A DNA stretch of 6,323 bases from Candidatus Merdimorpha stercoravium (lineage in GTDB: Bacteria; Bacteroidota; Bacteroidia; Flavobacteriales; UBA1820), in contig DVLY01000052.1 in NCBI GenBank assembly GCA_018715295.1, positions 1-6,323 of the forward strand, in the 5' to 3' direction. The stretch's first letter is position 1. The number at the start of each line of letters is the position of its first letter. Positions 1 through 5,570 of the stretch are shown here, piece after piece. The position numbers were made by a program, and so were the translations under genes. The notes under the pieces are model-generated. The model did not search any database. It saw only the letters and a program-made list of their open reading frames with translations, and was not told the DNA's origin.

Positions 1-472
1 CTTTGAACCAGCGGGCGATGATCTTGGTCACGGTAATTCCCGCCACCTCGGCGCCCACCCCGAAAACGGAATACCCGGCCGCTGCGACGAACACCCCGGT
101 CTTGTAGCCGAAGATCAATTCTTCATTGCCGGCCAAGGCCGTAATGCCGTAGTACTGCACCAGCGTTCCCCCGGCCATGAGCAGCACGGCCAGTTTGCCG
201 GTAAAGCGCACTCCGAAGCGGTCGATGAGAAAACCGCCCCAGATGAGCATCAGCAAAAATACGTTGAGGAAACTGTAGGCTCCGGTAAAAAATCCGAACT
301 CCGAACCGCTCCACCCCAGCTGTTCCTCCAGCATCTCCTGCAGGGGAGCCATCACGTCGTTCACATAGTAGGCCGCCATCATGGTGAAAGCCACCACGGC
401 CAGCGCCGTCCAGCGCATCGCGGCCGAATCGCGCAAAGTCCGCCCCGGGGCCGCTGTCATCTTGTCTGTCAT
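1..472 (-). CDS. MFS transporter, N-terminal part (truncated by window edge)
   Basis: This is the first 157 residues of a major facilitator superfamily permease, an inner-membrane secondary transporter; the C-terminal part lies beyond the left edge. From Met at 472 the product has a short polar N-terminus, then hydrophobic segments at about residues 21-44, 59-83, 94-113 and 123-147. After the second segment, the loop at about 79-93 (GGFLIDRFGVRFTGK) matches MFS motif A, the Gly/Asp/Arg-rich cytoplasmic loop between helices 2 and 3. The substrate cannot be read from this fragment. A second Met at 460 is a possible start, but 472 lies a suitable distance (about 25 nt) below the expected transcription start of the promoter at 504-534. 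The gene is divergent from the hemerythrin operon and may share regulation with it. Family identity is strong; specificity is unknown. Confidence 0.85.
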   Translation of the reverse strand, partial: MTDKMTAAPGRTLRDSAAMRWTALAVVAFTMMAAYYVNDVMAPLQEMLEEQLGWSGSEFGFFTGAYSFLNVFLLMLIWGGFLIDRFGVRFTGKLAVLLMAGGTLVQYYGITALAGNEELIFGYKTGVFVAAAGYSVFGVGAEVAGITVTKIIARWFK

Positions 473-503
473 CGGGATAAAAAGTCTGTTTTCTATTATC
501 CGG

Positions 504-534
504 CAAAGTTAGCCCTTTTTCCCGGGGTATGAAA
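504..534 (-). promoter_or_regulatory. Bacteroidetes-type promoter for the MFS gene
   Basis: On the minus strand, TAACTTTG (511 to 504) is a perfect match to the Bacteroidetes -7 consensus TAnnTTTG. It lies 19 bp downstream of TTTC (534 to 531), one base off the -33 TTTG element. Transcription would begin near 497, leaving a leader of about 25 nt before the MFS start at 472. The match was made by eye to the known sigma-ABfr consensus. Confidence 0.6.
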
Positions 535-543
535 ACCGTTTTC
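531..543. promoter_or_regulatory. 13-bp perfect palindrome, candidate operator (site 1)
   Basis: GAAAACcGTTTTC has perfect 6-bp arms around a single central base. It covers the -33 element of the MFS promoter, a place where a bound protein would block RNA polymerase. The same palindrome with a different central base recurs at 720-732. Symmetry does not extend beyond 13 bp. The binding protein is unknown; the LuxR-type regulator encoded at 1402-2016 is one guess. Confidence 0.4.
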
Positions 544-688
544 TGCAAGACGAGTTCGATCTCCAAGAGCCCCTTCCGGGCAAAAAATGCGACGGAGAAA
601 ACCGCCCGGAAGAGGCGGCAAGAAAAAGGTTAAACTACACCCGCCGCCTTGTCCCTCCCGAAACTTTTGCGTTACTTGCACCCTGCGA

Positions 689-1405
689 ATGAAAAACAAA
701 ACGTCCTTTATGCCCCAGCGAAAACTGTTTTCCCCCGACGACAAAATGTCGGACATCCTCCAGTCCAACTACCGCCTGCTGCCGCTGCTGCCCCGCTTCG
801 GGCTCACGCTGGGCGTGGGTGAGAAAACCGCCCGGCAGCTCTGCCGGGAAAAAGGAGTGGACTGCACCCTGATGCTCACCATCTTCAACCTCTACACCCA
901 CCCCGACTACCTGCCGACCGTCGGACAGGTCGCCGCCCTGCCCTTGGAGGACCTGCTGGAATACCTGCTCTCCAGCCACCGGTATTACCGCCAGGACCGC
1001 ATCCCCCACATCCGGCAGCACCTGGAGCAGATCGTCGCCCCCCGTCCGGATGCCGAAGCCCGGGTGATGCTCGGCTTTTTCGACCAATACGCCCGCGAGG
1101 TCGCGCAACACCTCGACTACGAGGAAAACACCGTATTCCCCTACATCCGCACCCTGTCCCAGGGACGGAAATCGCCGCAATACGACATTTCGGTCTTCGA
1201 GAGAAACCATACGGACATCGAGGAAAAACTCTCCGACCTGTCGAGCATCCTGATCAAATACCTCACCCCGAGCGGCGACGGAAGCCAGGAAAACGAAATC
1301 CTGCTGGACCTCTACCTGCTGGGCGAGGACATCGCCCGCCATACCCTGATCGAAGACAAAATCCTGGTGCCGCTGGCCGGAGAACTCGAAAAACAAGCCC
1401 AATGA
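689..1405 (+). CDS. Hemerythrin-domain diiron protein, YtfE/ScdA (RIC)-like
   Basis: The 238-residue product is a probable cytosolic diiron protein. Relatives such as YtfE and ScdA are linked to nitrosative or oxidative stress and repair of iron centres. Residues 20-70 resemble the N-terminal DUF542 domain (MSDILQSNY, then RFG, G-EKT, C), but the paired cysteines of YtfE are absent. The hemerythrin domain spans about 90-232, with likely ligands H97, H141, E145, H174, H218 and E222. Their spacing (44, 4, 29, 44, 4) closely matches E. coli YtfE H84, H129, E133, H160, H204 and E208 (45, 4, 27, 44, 4). The frame is open from an ATG at 587, but that extension is Arg/Pro-rich and implausible. ATG 689 precedes an A-rich stretch; ATG 710 is equally possible, and 746 would remove the RKLFSPDDKM segment that I believe relatives share. 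The stop overlaps the downstream LuxR start by 4 bp, so the pair is probably translationally coupled. The exact role (NO, O2 or redox sensing versus repair) is inference. Confidence 0.85.
   Translation: MKNKTSFMPQRKLFSPDDKMSDILQSNYRLLPLLPRFGLTLGVGEKTARQLCREKGVDCTLMLTIFNLYTHPDYLPTVGQVAALPLEDLLEYLLSSHRYYRQDRIPHIRQHLEQIVAPRPDAEARVMLGFFDQYAREVAQHLDYEENTVFPYIRTLSQGRKSPQYDISVFERNHTDIEEKLSDLSSILIKYLTPSGDGSQENEILLDLYLLGEDIARHTLIEDKILVPLAGELEKQAQ
720..732. promoter_or_regulatory. 13-bp perfect palindrome, candidate operator (site 2)
   Basis: GAAAACtGTTTTC has the same two 6-bp arms as site 1 at 531-543, again with a one-base centre. If the hemerythrin gene starts at 689 or 710 the site lies in its first codons; if it starts at 746 the site lies just upstream of the start codon. 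Either position would suit autoregulation of the hemerythrin/LuxR operon. No binding protein is known. Confidence 0.35.
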
Positions 1406-2016
1406 CCCCTCGCAAGAAATACCGCCTCGCCCTGATCGAACCTTCGGAGATCGTCCGTACGGGAGTCAAAGCCCTGCTGGCCGCCGAAGGCAGTTTCGAA
1501 CTGACGGCCACGGCCGCCGACATCCGCCAATGGAGCGCCTTCCCGCCCGCCCTGCCGCCGGATGTCCTGCTGGTGAACCCTTCCCTGGCCGACCGGCACG
1601 GGCGCACCCACATCCGCACGTTGCTCTCGGCCGAGGCTTCGACTCTGGTGGGCGCGCTGCTGTACACGTACCTCCCGCAGGAAGAACTCGCGCAATACGA
1701 CTGCGTCGTGGAGATCGACGACCCGAAAGAGACGGTGGTCAAAAAACTGCTGCACGCCCTGCAAAACCGCGAGCGGGAAAACGAACCGGCGCGCGAAAAC
1801 CCCGAACTGTCCGAACGGGAAAAGGAGATCCTCGCTTCGCTGGTCAAAGGCCATACGCACAAGGAGATCGCCGCCATCCACCACCTGTCGGTGCATACCG
1901 TGATCTCCCACCGGAAGAACATCTCGCGCAAGACCGGTATCAAAACCGTATCGGGTCTGACGGTGTACGCACTGCTGAACCACCTGATCCGACCCGAAGA
2001 CCTCGAAACGGAATAA
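1402..2016 (+). CDS. LuxR-family transcriptional regulator with degenerate receiver domain
   Basis: This 204-residue DNA-binding protein has the two-domain layout of NarL/FixJ response regulators. Residues 8-120 look like a receiver fold (LALIEP at the first strand, PDVLLVNPS at the third). However, the acidic pocket is reduced to Glu13-Pro14 and the usual phosphoacceptor Asp is Asn59, so ordinary phosphotransfer is unlikely. A charged linker at 121-134 leads to the LuxR-type helix-turn-helix at about 136-196 (LSEREKEIL, then HKEIAAIHHLSVHTVISHRKN), which has the canonical LSxRExEIL opening and recognition helix. The ATGA overlap with the hemerythrin gene shows co-transcription and suggests that the diiron protein and the regulator act in one pathway, perhaps with the hemerythrin protein as sensor. 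Targets could be the nearby palindromes and the divergent MFS gene. No histidine kinase is visible in the window. Family is certain; regulon and signal are inference. Confidence 0.88.
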   Translation: MTPRKKYRLALIEPSEIVRTGVKALLAAEGSFELTATAADIRQWSAFPPALPPDVLLVNPSLADRHGRTHIRTLLSAEASTLVGALLYTYLPQEELAQYDCVVEIDDPKETVVKKLLHALQNRERENEPARENPELSEREKEILASLVKGHTHKEIAAIHHLSVHTVISHRKNISRKTGIKTVSGLTVYALLNHLIRPEDLETE

Positions 2017-2162
2017 ACCGAACGTATTTTTCCTACCCCTTTTCGCCCCGGGGAGCGCCGGGAGTTTCCCTTCGATTCTCCCTTACGCCTCCTTGTTGCC
2101 CCCTTTTGCCTTCTTTTACCCCCCTGCCGCCCTGCTCTTCCCTCACGCAAGGGGGATCGGCC
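2017..2162. other. Convergent intergenic region, pyrimidine-rich on the plus strand
   Basis: This gap lies between the converging 3' ends of the LuxR gene and buk. The plus strand is strongly C/T-rich, especially at 2036-2160. Only weak inverted repeats are seen: GGGAG at about 2060 with CTCCC about 13 bases later, and a CCCT/AGGG pair around 2142-2155. Neither is followed by a clear T-run in either direction, so I do not call a terminator, although both operons must end here or beyond. Short open frames inside show no recognisable protein. Confidence 0.5.
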
Positions 2163-3251
2163 TCAAGCCTCCTGCGGGGGATAGTCCTGTGCCGGACGGC
2201 GTCCCGAGACGGCGGCCATGCCCGCTTGCACCAAAGCACCCAGTTCGTCCTCGCCGGGGTACAGATGTACCGGAGCGATAAACTCGATGCGGGGGATAAG
2301 GCTGGCCATCACCACCTTGTTTTGCGCCATGCCGCCCGTGATCAGGATCGCATCCACCCGTCCCGAAAACACCGGTGCGAGCGAGCCGATCTCCTTGGCC
2401 ACCTGATAGACCAGCGCATCGAAGATAAGGCCGGCCTGAGCGTTTCCTTCCTGGTCGCGCATCCGCACCACTTCGCGCATGTCGCTCACTCCCATGTAAG
2501 ACAGCACCCCGCCCCGGCCGTTGATCATGGCCAGCATTTCGCGCTGGGTGTACTGCCCCGAAAAACACATCCGCACCAGATCGCCTACCGGCAAGGTACC
2601 GGAGCGCTCCGGAGAGAAAGGCCCCTCGCCGTCGATGGTCTGATTGACATCCACCACGCGGCCTGCGCGGTGAGCCGCTACGGAAATCCCCCCACCCATG
2701 TGGGCGACGATGAGGTTGAGCTCCGAATAGGGCCTACCGATCTCGGCGGCATACCGGCGGGCCGTCGCCTTTTGGTTGAGGGCATGGAAAAACGATTTGC
2801 GCACAAAGTTGGGATGGCCCGATATGCGGGCTACGGGGTCCATCTCGTCCACCACCACCGGGTCGGCGATATAGCACGGGATCCCTCCCAGGTCCTGGGA
2901 AATGGCCTGGGCGATAAAGGCTGCGATGTTGCTGGCATGGCGGGTTGCGCTGGTACGCAGGTCGGAGAGCATCTGTTCGTTGATGCGGTACGTCCCGGAA
3001 GGGATGGGACGCAACACGCCCCCGCGCGCCATAATAAAATCGAGGGTGGACAAGTCGATCCCGGCCTGCTCCAAGGCCTCGAGCACCGCGCGCTTGCGGA
3101 AATCGAGCTGGTCGAGGATGTCCGCAAAGGGAGCGAGTTGTTCGGGCGTGTGGCCGATATTCTTTTCAAACGACAGGGTAAGGTCTTCGAACACCCCGAT
3201 TTTGGTCGAAGTCGAACCGGGGTTGATCACCAGGCTTCTGTATTTTTTCAA
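2163..3251 (-). CDS. buk: Butyrate kinase
   Basis: Butyrate kinase (EC 2.7.2.7) transfers phosphate from butyryl phosphate to ADP, giving butyrate and ATP; some relatives prefer isobutyrate or other branched acids. The 362-residue product belongs to the ASKHA acetate/butyrate kinase fold and is of normal length. Visible motifs are the phosphate loop INPGSTSTK (9-17), ARGG (75-78), DPVVVDEMDPVARISG (130-145), the glycine-rich HMGGGIS (184-190), DGEGPFSPERSGTLP (207-221) and the late adenosine motif GGMAQN (306-311). The start is TTG at 3251: the product then opens (M)KKYRSLVINPGS, the usual distance from the phosphate loop, and the next in-frame ATG would delete that loop. No Shine-Dalgarno sequence precedes the TTG. 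The gene lies 132 bp downstream of ptb on the same strand, and a possible small leader ORF overlaps its start by 4 bp. Acyl chain preference cannot be read from sequence. Confidence 0.95.
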   Translation of the reverse strand: MKKYRSLVINPGSTSTKIGVFEDLTLSFEKNIGHTPEQLAPFADILDQLDFRKRAVLEALEQAGIDLSTLDFIMARGGVLRPIPSGTYRINEQMLSDLRTSATRHASNIAAFIAQAISQDLGGIPCYIADPVVVDEMDPVARISGHPNFVRKSFFHALNQKATARRYAAEIGRPYSELNLIVAHMGGGISVAAHRAGRVVDVNQTIDGEGPFSPERSGTLPVGDLVRMCFSGQYTQREMLAMINGRGGVLSYMGVSDMREVVRMRDQEGNAQAGLIFDALVYQVAKEIGSLAPVFSGRVDAILITGGMAQNKVVMASLIPRIEFIAPVHLYPGEDELGALVQAGMAAVSGRRPAQDYPPQEA

Positions 3252-3340
3252 GGTATCAGTGGATAAAACGGTTTTTCTTTTTCTTTCTCTTCTCCGGATT
3301 TTTCTTTCGCTGCGATCCTTATCCGGGTCTTTTTTTTCAT
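3248..3340 (-). CDS. Possible 30-codon leader ORF overlapping the buk start
   Basis: This frame opens with ATG at 3340 and ends with TGA at 3250-3248. The TGA overlaps the buk TTG start as TTGA, the spacing used for termination-reinitiation. A purine-rich AGGAAGAG sits 5 bases upstream of the ATG, a better ribosome binding site than anything before buk itself. The peptide is Lys/Glu-rich (MKKKTRIRIAAKEKSGEEKE, then KEKPFYPLIP) with no recognised domain. The frame stays open upstream into ptb, and the region is simply purine-rich, so it may be accidental. If real, its translation could set the level of buk relative to ptb. Confidence 0.25.
   Translation of the reverse strand: MKKKTRIRIAAKEKSGEEKEKEKPFYPLIP
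3265..3275. promoter_or_regulatory. AAAACnGTTTT palindrome, candidate site 3
   Basis: AAAACgGTTTT repeats the 11-bp core of the perfect palindromes at 531-543 and 720-732, but lacks the outer G/C pair. It sits 13 bases upstream of the buk start codon in the ptb-buk gap. It is weaker than the other two and lies in an A/T-tract-rich stretch, so coincidence is possible. Confidence 0.2.
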
Positions 3341-3383
3341 CCGGACTCTTCCTGCAACTCTCTTTGTCCAGCCCCCTCCGGGG

Positions 3384-4289
3384 TCAGCGCAGCGAGCCGG
3401 CCACCGCCAGAGCGATCGAGGCCAGTTTGGCATCCATCGTATCGGCGCGCGAAGTGAGCACGATGGGCGCTGCCGCCCCGAGGATGACCGCTCCCATGCG
3501 GCATTCGGTAAAGAAGGCAAAGGACTTGTAGAGGAGGTTGCCCGCCTCGATATCGGGAGCGAGCAGGATGTCGGCATCGGCCGCTACGGGGCTTTCGAAG
3601 TGCTTGTCGCGTTTGCTCTCCTGCGAGACCGCCAGGTCGAAGGACAAGGGGCCATCCACCAGGCAATCGACGATCTCGCCCCGGGCGTTCATCTGCTTGA
3701 GGGCGTCGGCATCGAGGGTAGCCGGCATCTTGGGGTTCACCTGCTCGATGGCCGCCAGTACGGCCACCTTGGGCGTGTCGATGCCCAAACGACGGACAAA
3801 GTCCACCGTATTTTGCACGATGACTGCTTTTTCTTCCAGGGTGGGAGCGATGTTCATCGCTGCATCGGTGAGTACCAGGAGCTTGTGGTAGGCCGGGATC
3901 TGGAACACGGCCAGATGAGAGATCAACCGGTCGGTACGAAGCCCCCACTGGCGGTTGAGCACTCCTTTCATGATCTGCGGGGTGGTCACCCCGCCTTTCA
4001 TCAGGATGTCGGCCTGCCCGGAGCTGACCATGCGCACCGCTGTTTCGACCATTCCTTCGGCATCCTCGGCTTCGACGATCTGCACGCCTTCCACCGAACG
4101 GCCCAGGTTTCGGGCGGCCCCGTGGATCTCGTCCCGCCGGCCGACCAGGATGGGGGTAACGAACCCCATCGCCGAGGCTTCGAGCGCAGCCTCCAACGCA
4201 TGTTCATTGGACGCCTGGCACAGGACCAGACGGCATCCGTGCCCCTTCTGACGGGCAAGGGAAAAAATATCGTCGATCGTTTTTATCAT
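3384..4289 (-). CDS. ptb: Phosphate butyryltransferase
   Basis: Phosphate butyryltransferase (EC 2.3.1.19) exchanges CoA for phosphate on butyryl-CoA, making the butyryl phosphate used by the kinase encoded next to it. The 301-residue cytosolic protein is of normal length for the phosphate acetyl/butyryltransferase family. Recognisable segments include LMKGGVTTPQIMKGVLN near residues 96-112, VLTDAAMNIAPTLEEKA near 138-154, VDGPLSFDLA near 210, LLAPDIEAGNLLYKS near 240-254, and the C-terminal PIVLTSRADTMDAKLAS. The start is ATG at 4289, giving MIKTIDDIF; there is no clear Shine-Dalgarno sequence. It follows clpX by 51 bp with no obvious terminator or promoter, so read-through from the clp operon is likely. 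Branched-chain acyl-CoAs are an alternative substrate. Together with Buk it gives ATP by substrate-level phosphorylation at the end of butyrate or amino-acid fermentation. Confidence 0.95.
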   Translation of the reverse strand: MIKTIDDIFSLARQKGHGCRLVLCQASNEHALEAALEASAMGFVTPILVGRRDEIHGAARNLGRSVEGVQIVEAEDAEGMVETAVRMVSSGQADILMKGGVTTPQIMKGVLNRQWGLRTDRLISHLAVFQIPAYHKLLVLTDAAMNIAPTLEEKAVIVQNTVDFVRRLGIDTPKVAVLAAIEQVNPKMPATLDADALKQMNARGEIVDCLVDGPLSFDLAVSQESKRDKHFESPVAADADILLAPDIEAGNLLYKSFAFFTECRMGAVILGAAAPIVLTSRADTMDAKLASIALAVAGSLR

Positions 4290-4340
4290 GGTGTGATGGT
4301 TGTTTTTTCGTTTTCTTGCCTTTTACAGCGAAGGTTTCTT

Positions 4341-5570
4341 TCAGGCGGTTTTCGCCCCTTGCGCTACCGCGAAACGGGCGAGTTGGCTCTGGGCATATTT
4401 GCGGGTGACGCGGAATTCCGCCGGAGGGTTGTCCGGCAGGTCGAACATCGCATCGGTGAGCACCGCCTCGCACAAGGTGCGAAGCCCCCGCGCCCCGGTC
4501 TTGAACTCCAAAGCCTTGTCCACGATGTATTCCAACGCTTTTTTGTCGATCTTCAGCCGCACCCCGTCCATCTCGAACAAGCGCTCCATCTGGCGCACGA
4601 CGGCATTGCGGGGTTCGGTGAGGATACGCAACAGATCCTCGCGGGTCAGGGCATCCAGGTGCGTGATCACCGGCAGACGGCCGATCAGCTCGGGAATGAG
4701 CCCGAAAGACTTCAAGTCCTGCGGGGCTACGTAACGCATGATGTTTTCCGAGGAGATCGTCCCCAGGTTCTCGGCCGAATAACCCACCGTCTGTTTGTTG
4801 AGCCGCTGGCTGATCTTGCGCTCGATCCCGTCGAACGCACCGCCGGCGATGAAAAGGATGTTGCGGGTGTCGATCTCGATGAATTTCTGTTCGGGATGCT
4901 TGCGTCCGCCTTGCGGGGGAACGTTTACCTTGGCGCCCTCGAGCAGTTTGAGCATGGCCTGTTGCACTCCTTCGCCCGACACGTCGCGGGTGATGGAGGG
5001 GTTGTCGCTCTTGCGGGCGATCTTGTCGATCTCGTCGATAAAGACGATGCCGCGCTCGGCCTTGCGCACGTCGTAGTCGGCGGCCTGCAAGAGTTTGGTC
5101 AGCATGGTCTCCACGTCCTCCCCCACGTAACCGGCTTCGGTGAGTACCGTGGCATCGACGATGGTAAAGGGCACATCGAGCAGCCGGGCGATGGTCCGGG
5201 CGAGCAGCGTCTTGCCCGTACCGGTGGGCCCCACCAGCAGGACGTTGGACTTTTCGATCTCCACCTCCTCGTCGCGCTTCTGCCCCAGGCGTTTGTAGTG
5301 GTTGTACACCGCTACCGAGAGGACTTTCTTGGCCTCCTGCTGGCCGATGACGTACTGGTCGAGGTAGGCCTTGATCTGCGAGGGGCGTTTGATCTGCGAA
5401 AGATCGACCGAGGCCTCCTGCTCATCCTTCCGGGAGACCTCCTCCTGGAGGATGCGCATGGCCTGTTCGATGCACTCGTCGCAGATGTTGGCCTCGATCC
5501 CGGTGATCAGCAGACGGGTCTCGCTTTTGGGACGCCCGCAGAACGAACAGTGTTTCTGATGGTTTGCCAT
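4341..5570 (-). CDS. clpX: ATP-dependent Clp protease, ATP-binding subunit ClpX
   Basis: ClpX is the hexameric AAA+ unfoldase that recognises tagged or native substrates, unfolds them with ATP and threads them into ClpP. The 409-residue protein is complete. Residues 8-33 form the N-terminal zinc-binding domain with C8, C11, C30 and C33 for substrate and adaptor binding. Walker A is GPTGTGKT (114-121), the pore-1 loop GYVG (147-150), Walker B IVFIDEID (175-182), the pore-2 region RDVSGEGVQQ (195-204), the arginine finger R298 in GLIPELIGR, and sensor 2 GARGLR (359-364). The loop that docks on ClpP, IGF in E. coli, reads V262-G263-Y264. The ATG overlaps the clpP stop by one base (TAATG), so the two are translated as a coupled pair. 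Ptb follows 51 bp downstream. Confidence 0.98.
   Translation of the reverse strand: MANHQKHCSFCGRPKSETRLLITGIEANICDECIEQAMRILQEEVSRKDEQEASVDLSQIKRPSQIKAYLDQYVIGQQEAKKVLSVAVYNHYKRLGQKRDEEVEIEKSNVLLVGPTGTGKTLLARTIARLLDVPFTIVDATVLTEAGYVGEDVETMLTKLLQAADYDVRKAERGIVFIDEIDKIARKSDNPSITRDVSGEGVQQAMLKLLEGAKVNVPPQGGRKHPEQKFIEIDTRNILFIAGGAFDGIERKISQRLNKQTVGYSAENLGTISSENIMRYVAPQDLKSFGLIPELIGRLPVITHLDALTREDLLRILTEPRNAVVRQMERLFEMDGVRLKIDKKALEYIVDKALEFKTGARGLRTLCEAVLTDAMFDLPDNPPAEFRVTRKYAQSQLARFAVAQGAKTA

Noticed and set aside
662..669. AACTTTTG as a plus-strand -7 element for the hemerythrin operon
   Set aside because: It misses the first T of TAnnTTTG and has no TTTG-like element 19-21 bp upstream, so I do not call it a promoter, though it remains the best candidate in that gap.
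587..688. N-terminal extension of the hemerythrin gene to the ATG at 587
   Set aside because: The extra 34 residues are Arg/Lys/Pro-rich with no resemblance to the family, and the region looks like a divergent intergenic segment.
2055..2160. Rho-independent terminator between the LuxR gene and buk
   Set aside because: Only 4-5 bp stems with long or awkward loops are visible and none is followed by a clear T-run.
1530..3266. A 578-codon plus-strand open frame running from the LuxR gene across the intergenic gap and antisense to buk
   Set aside because: It overlaps two confidently identified genes in other frames and is Pro/Arg/His-rich without any recognisable domain.
3373..3383. CCCC-GGA-GGGG hairpin immediately after the ptb stop on the minus strand
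   Set aside because: The stem is only 4 bp and is followed by mixed sequence without a T-run, so it is unlikely to terminate transcription.
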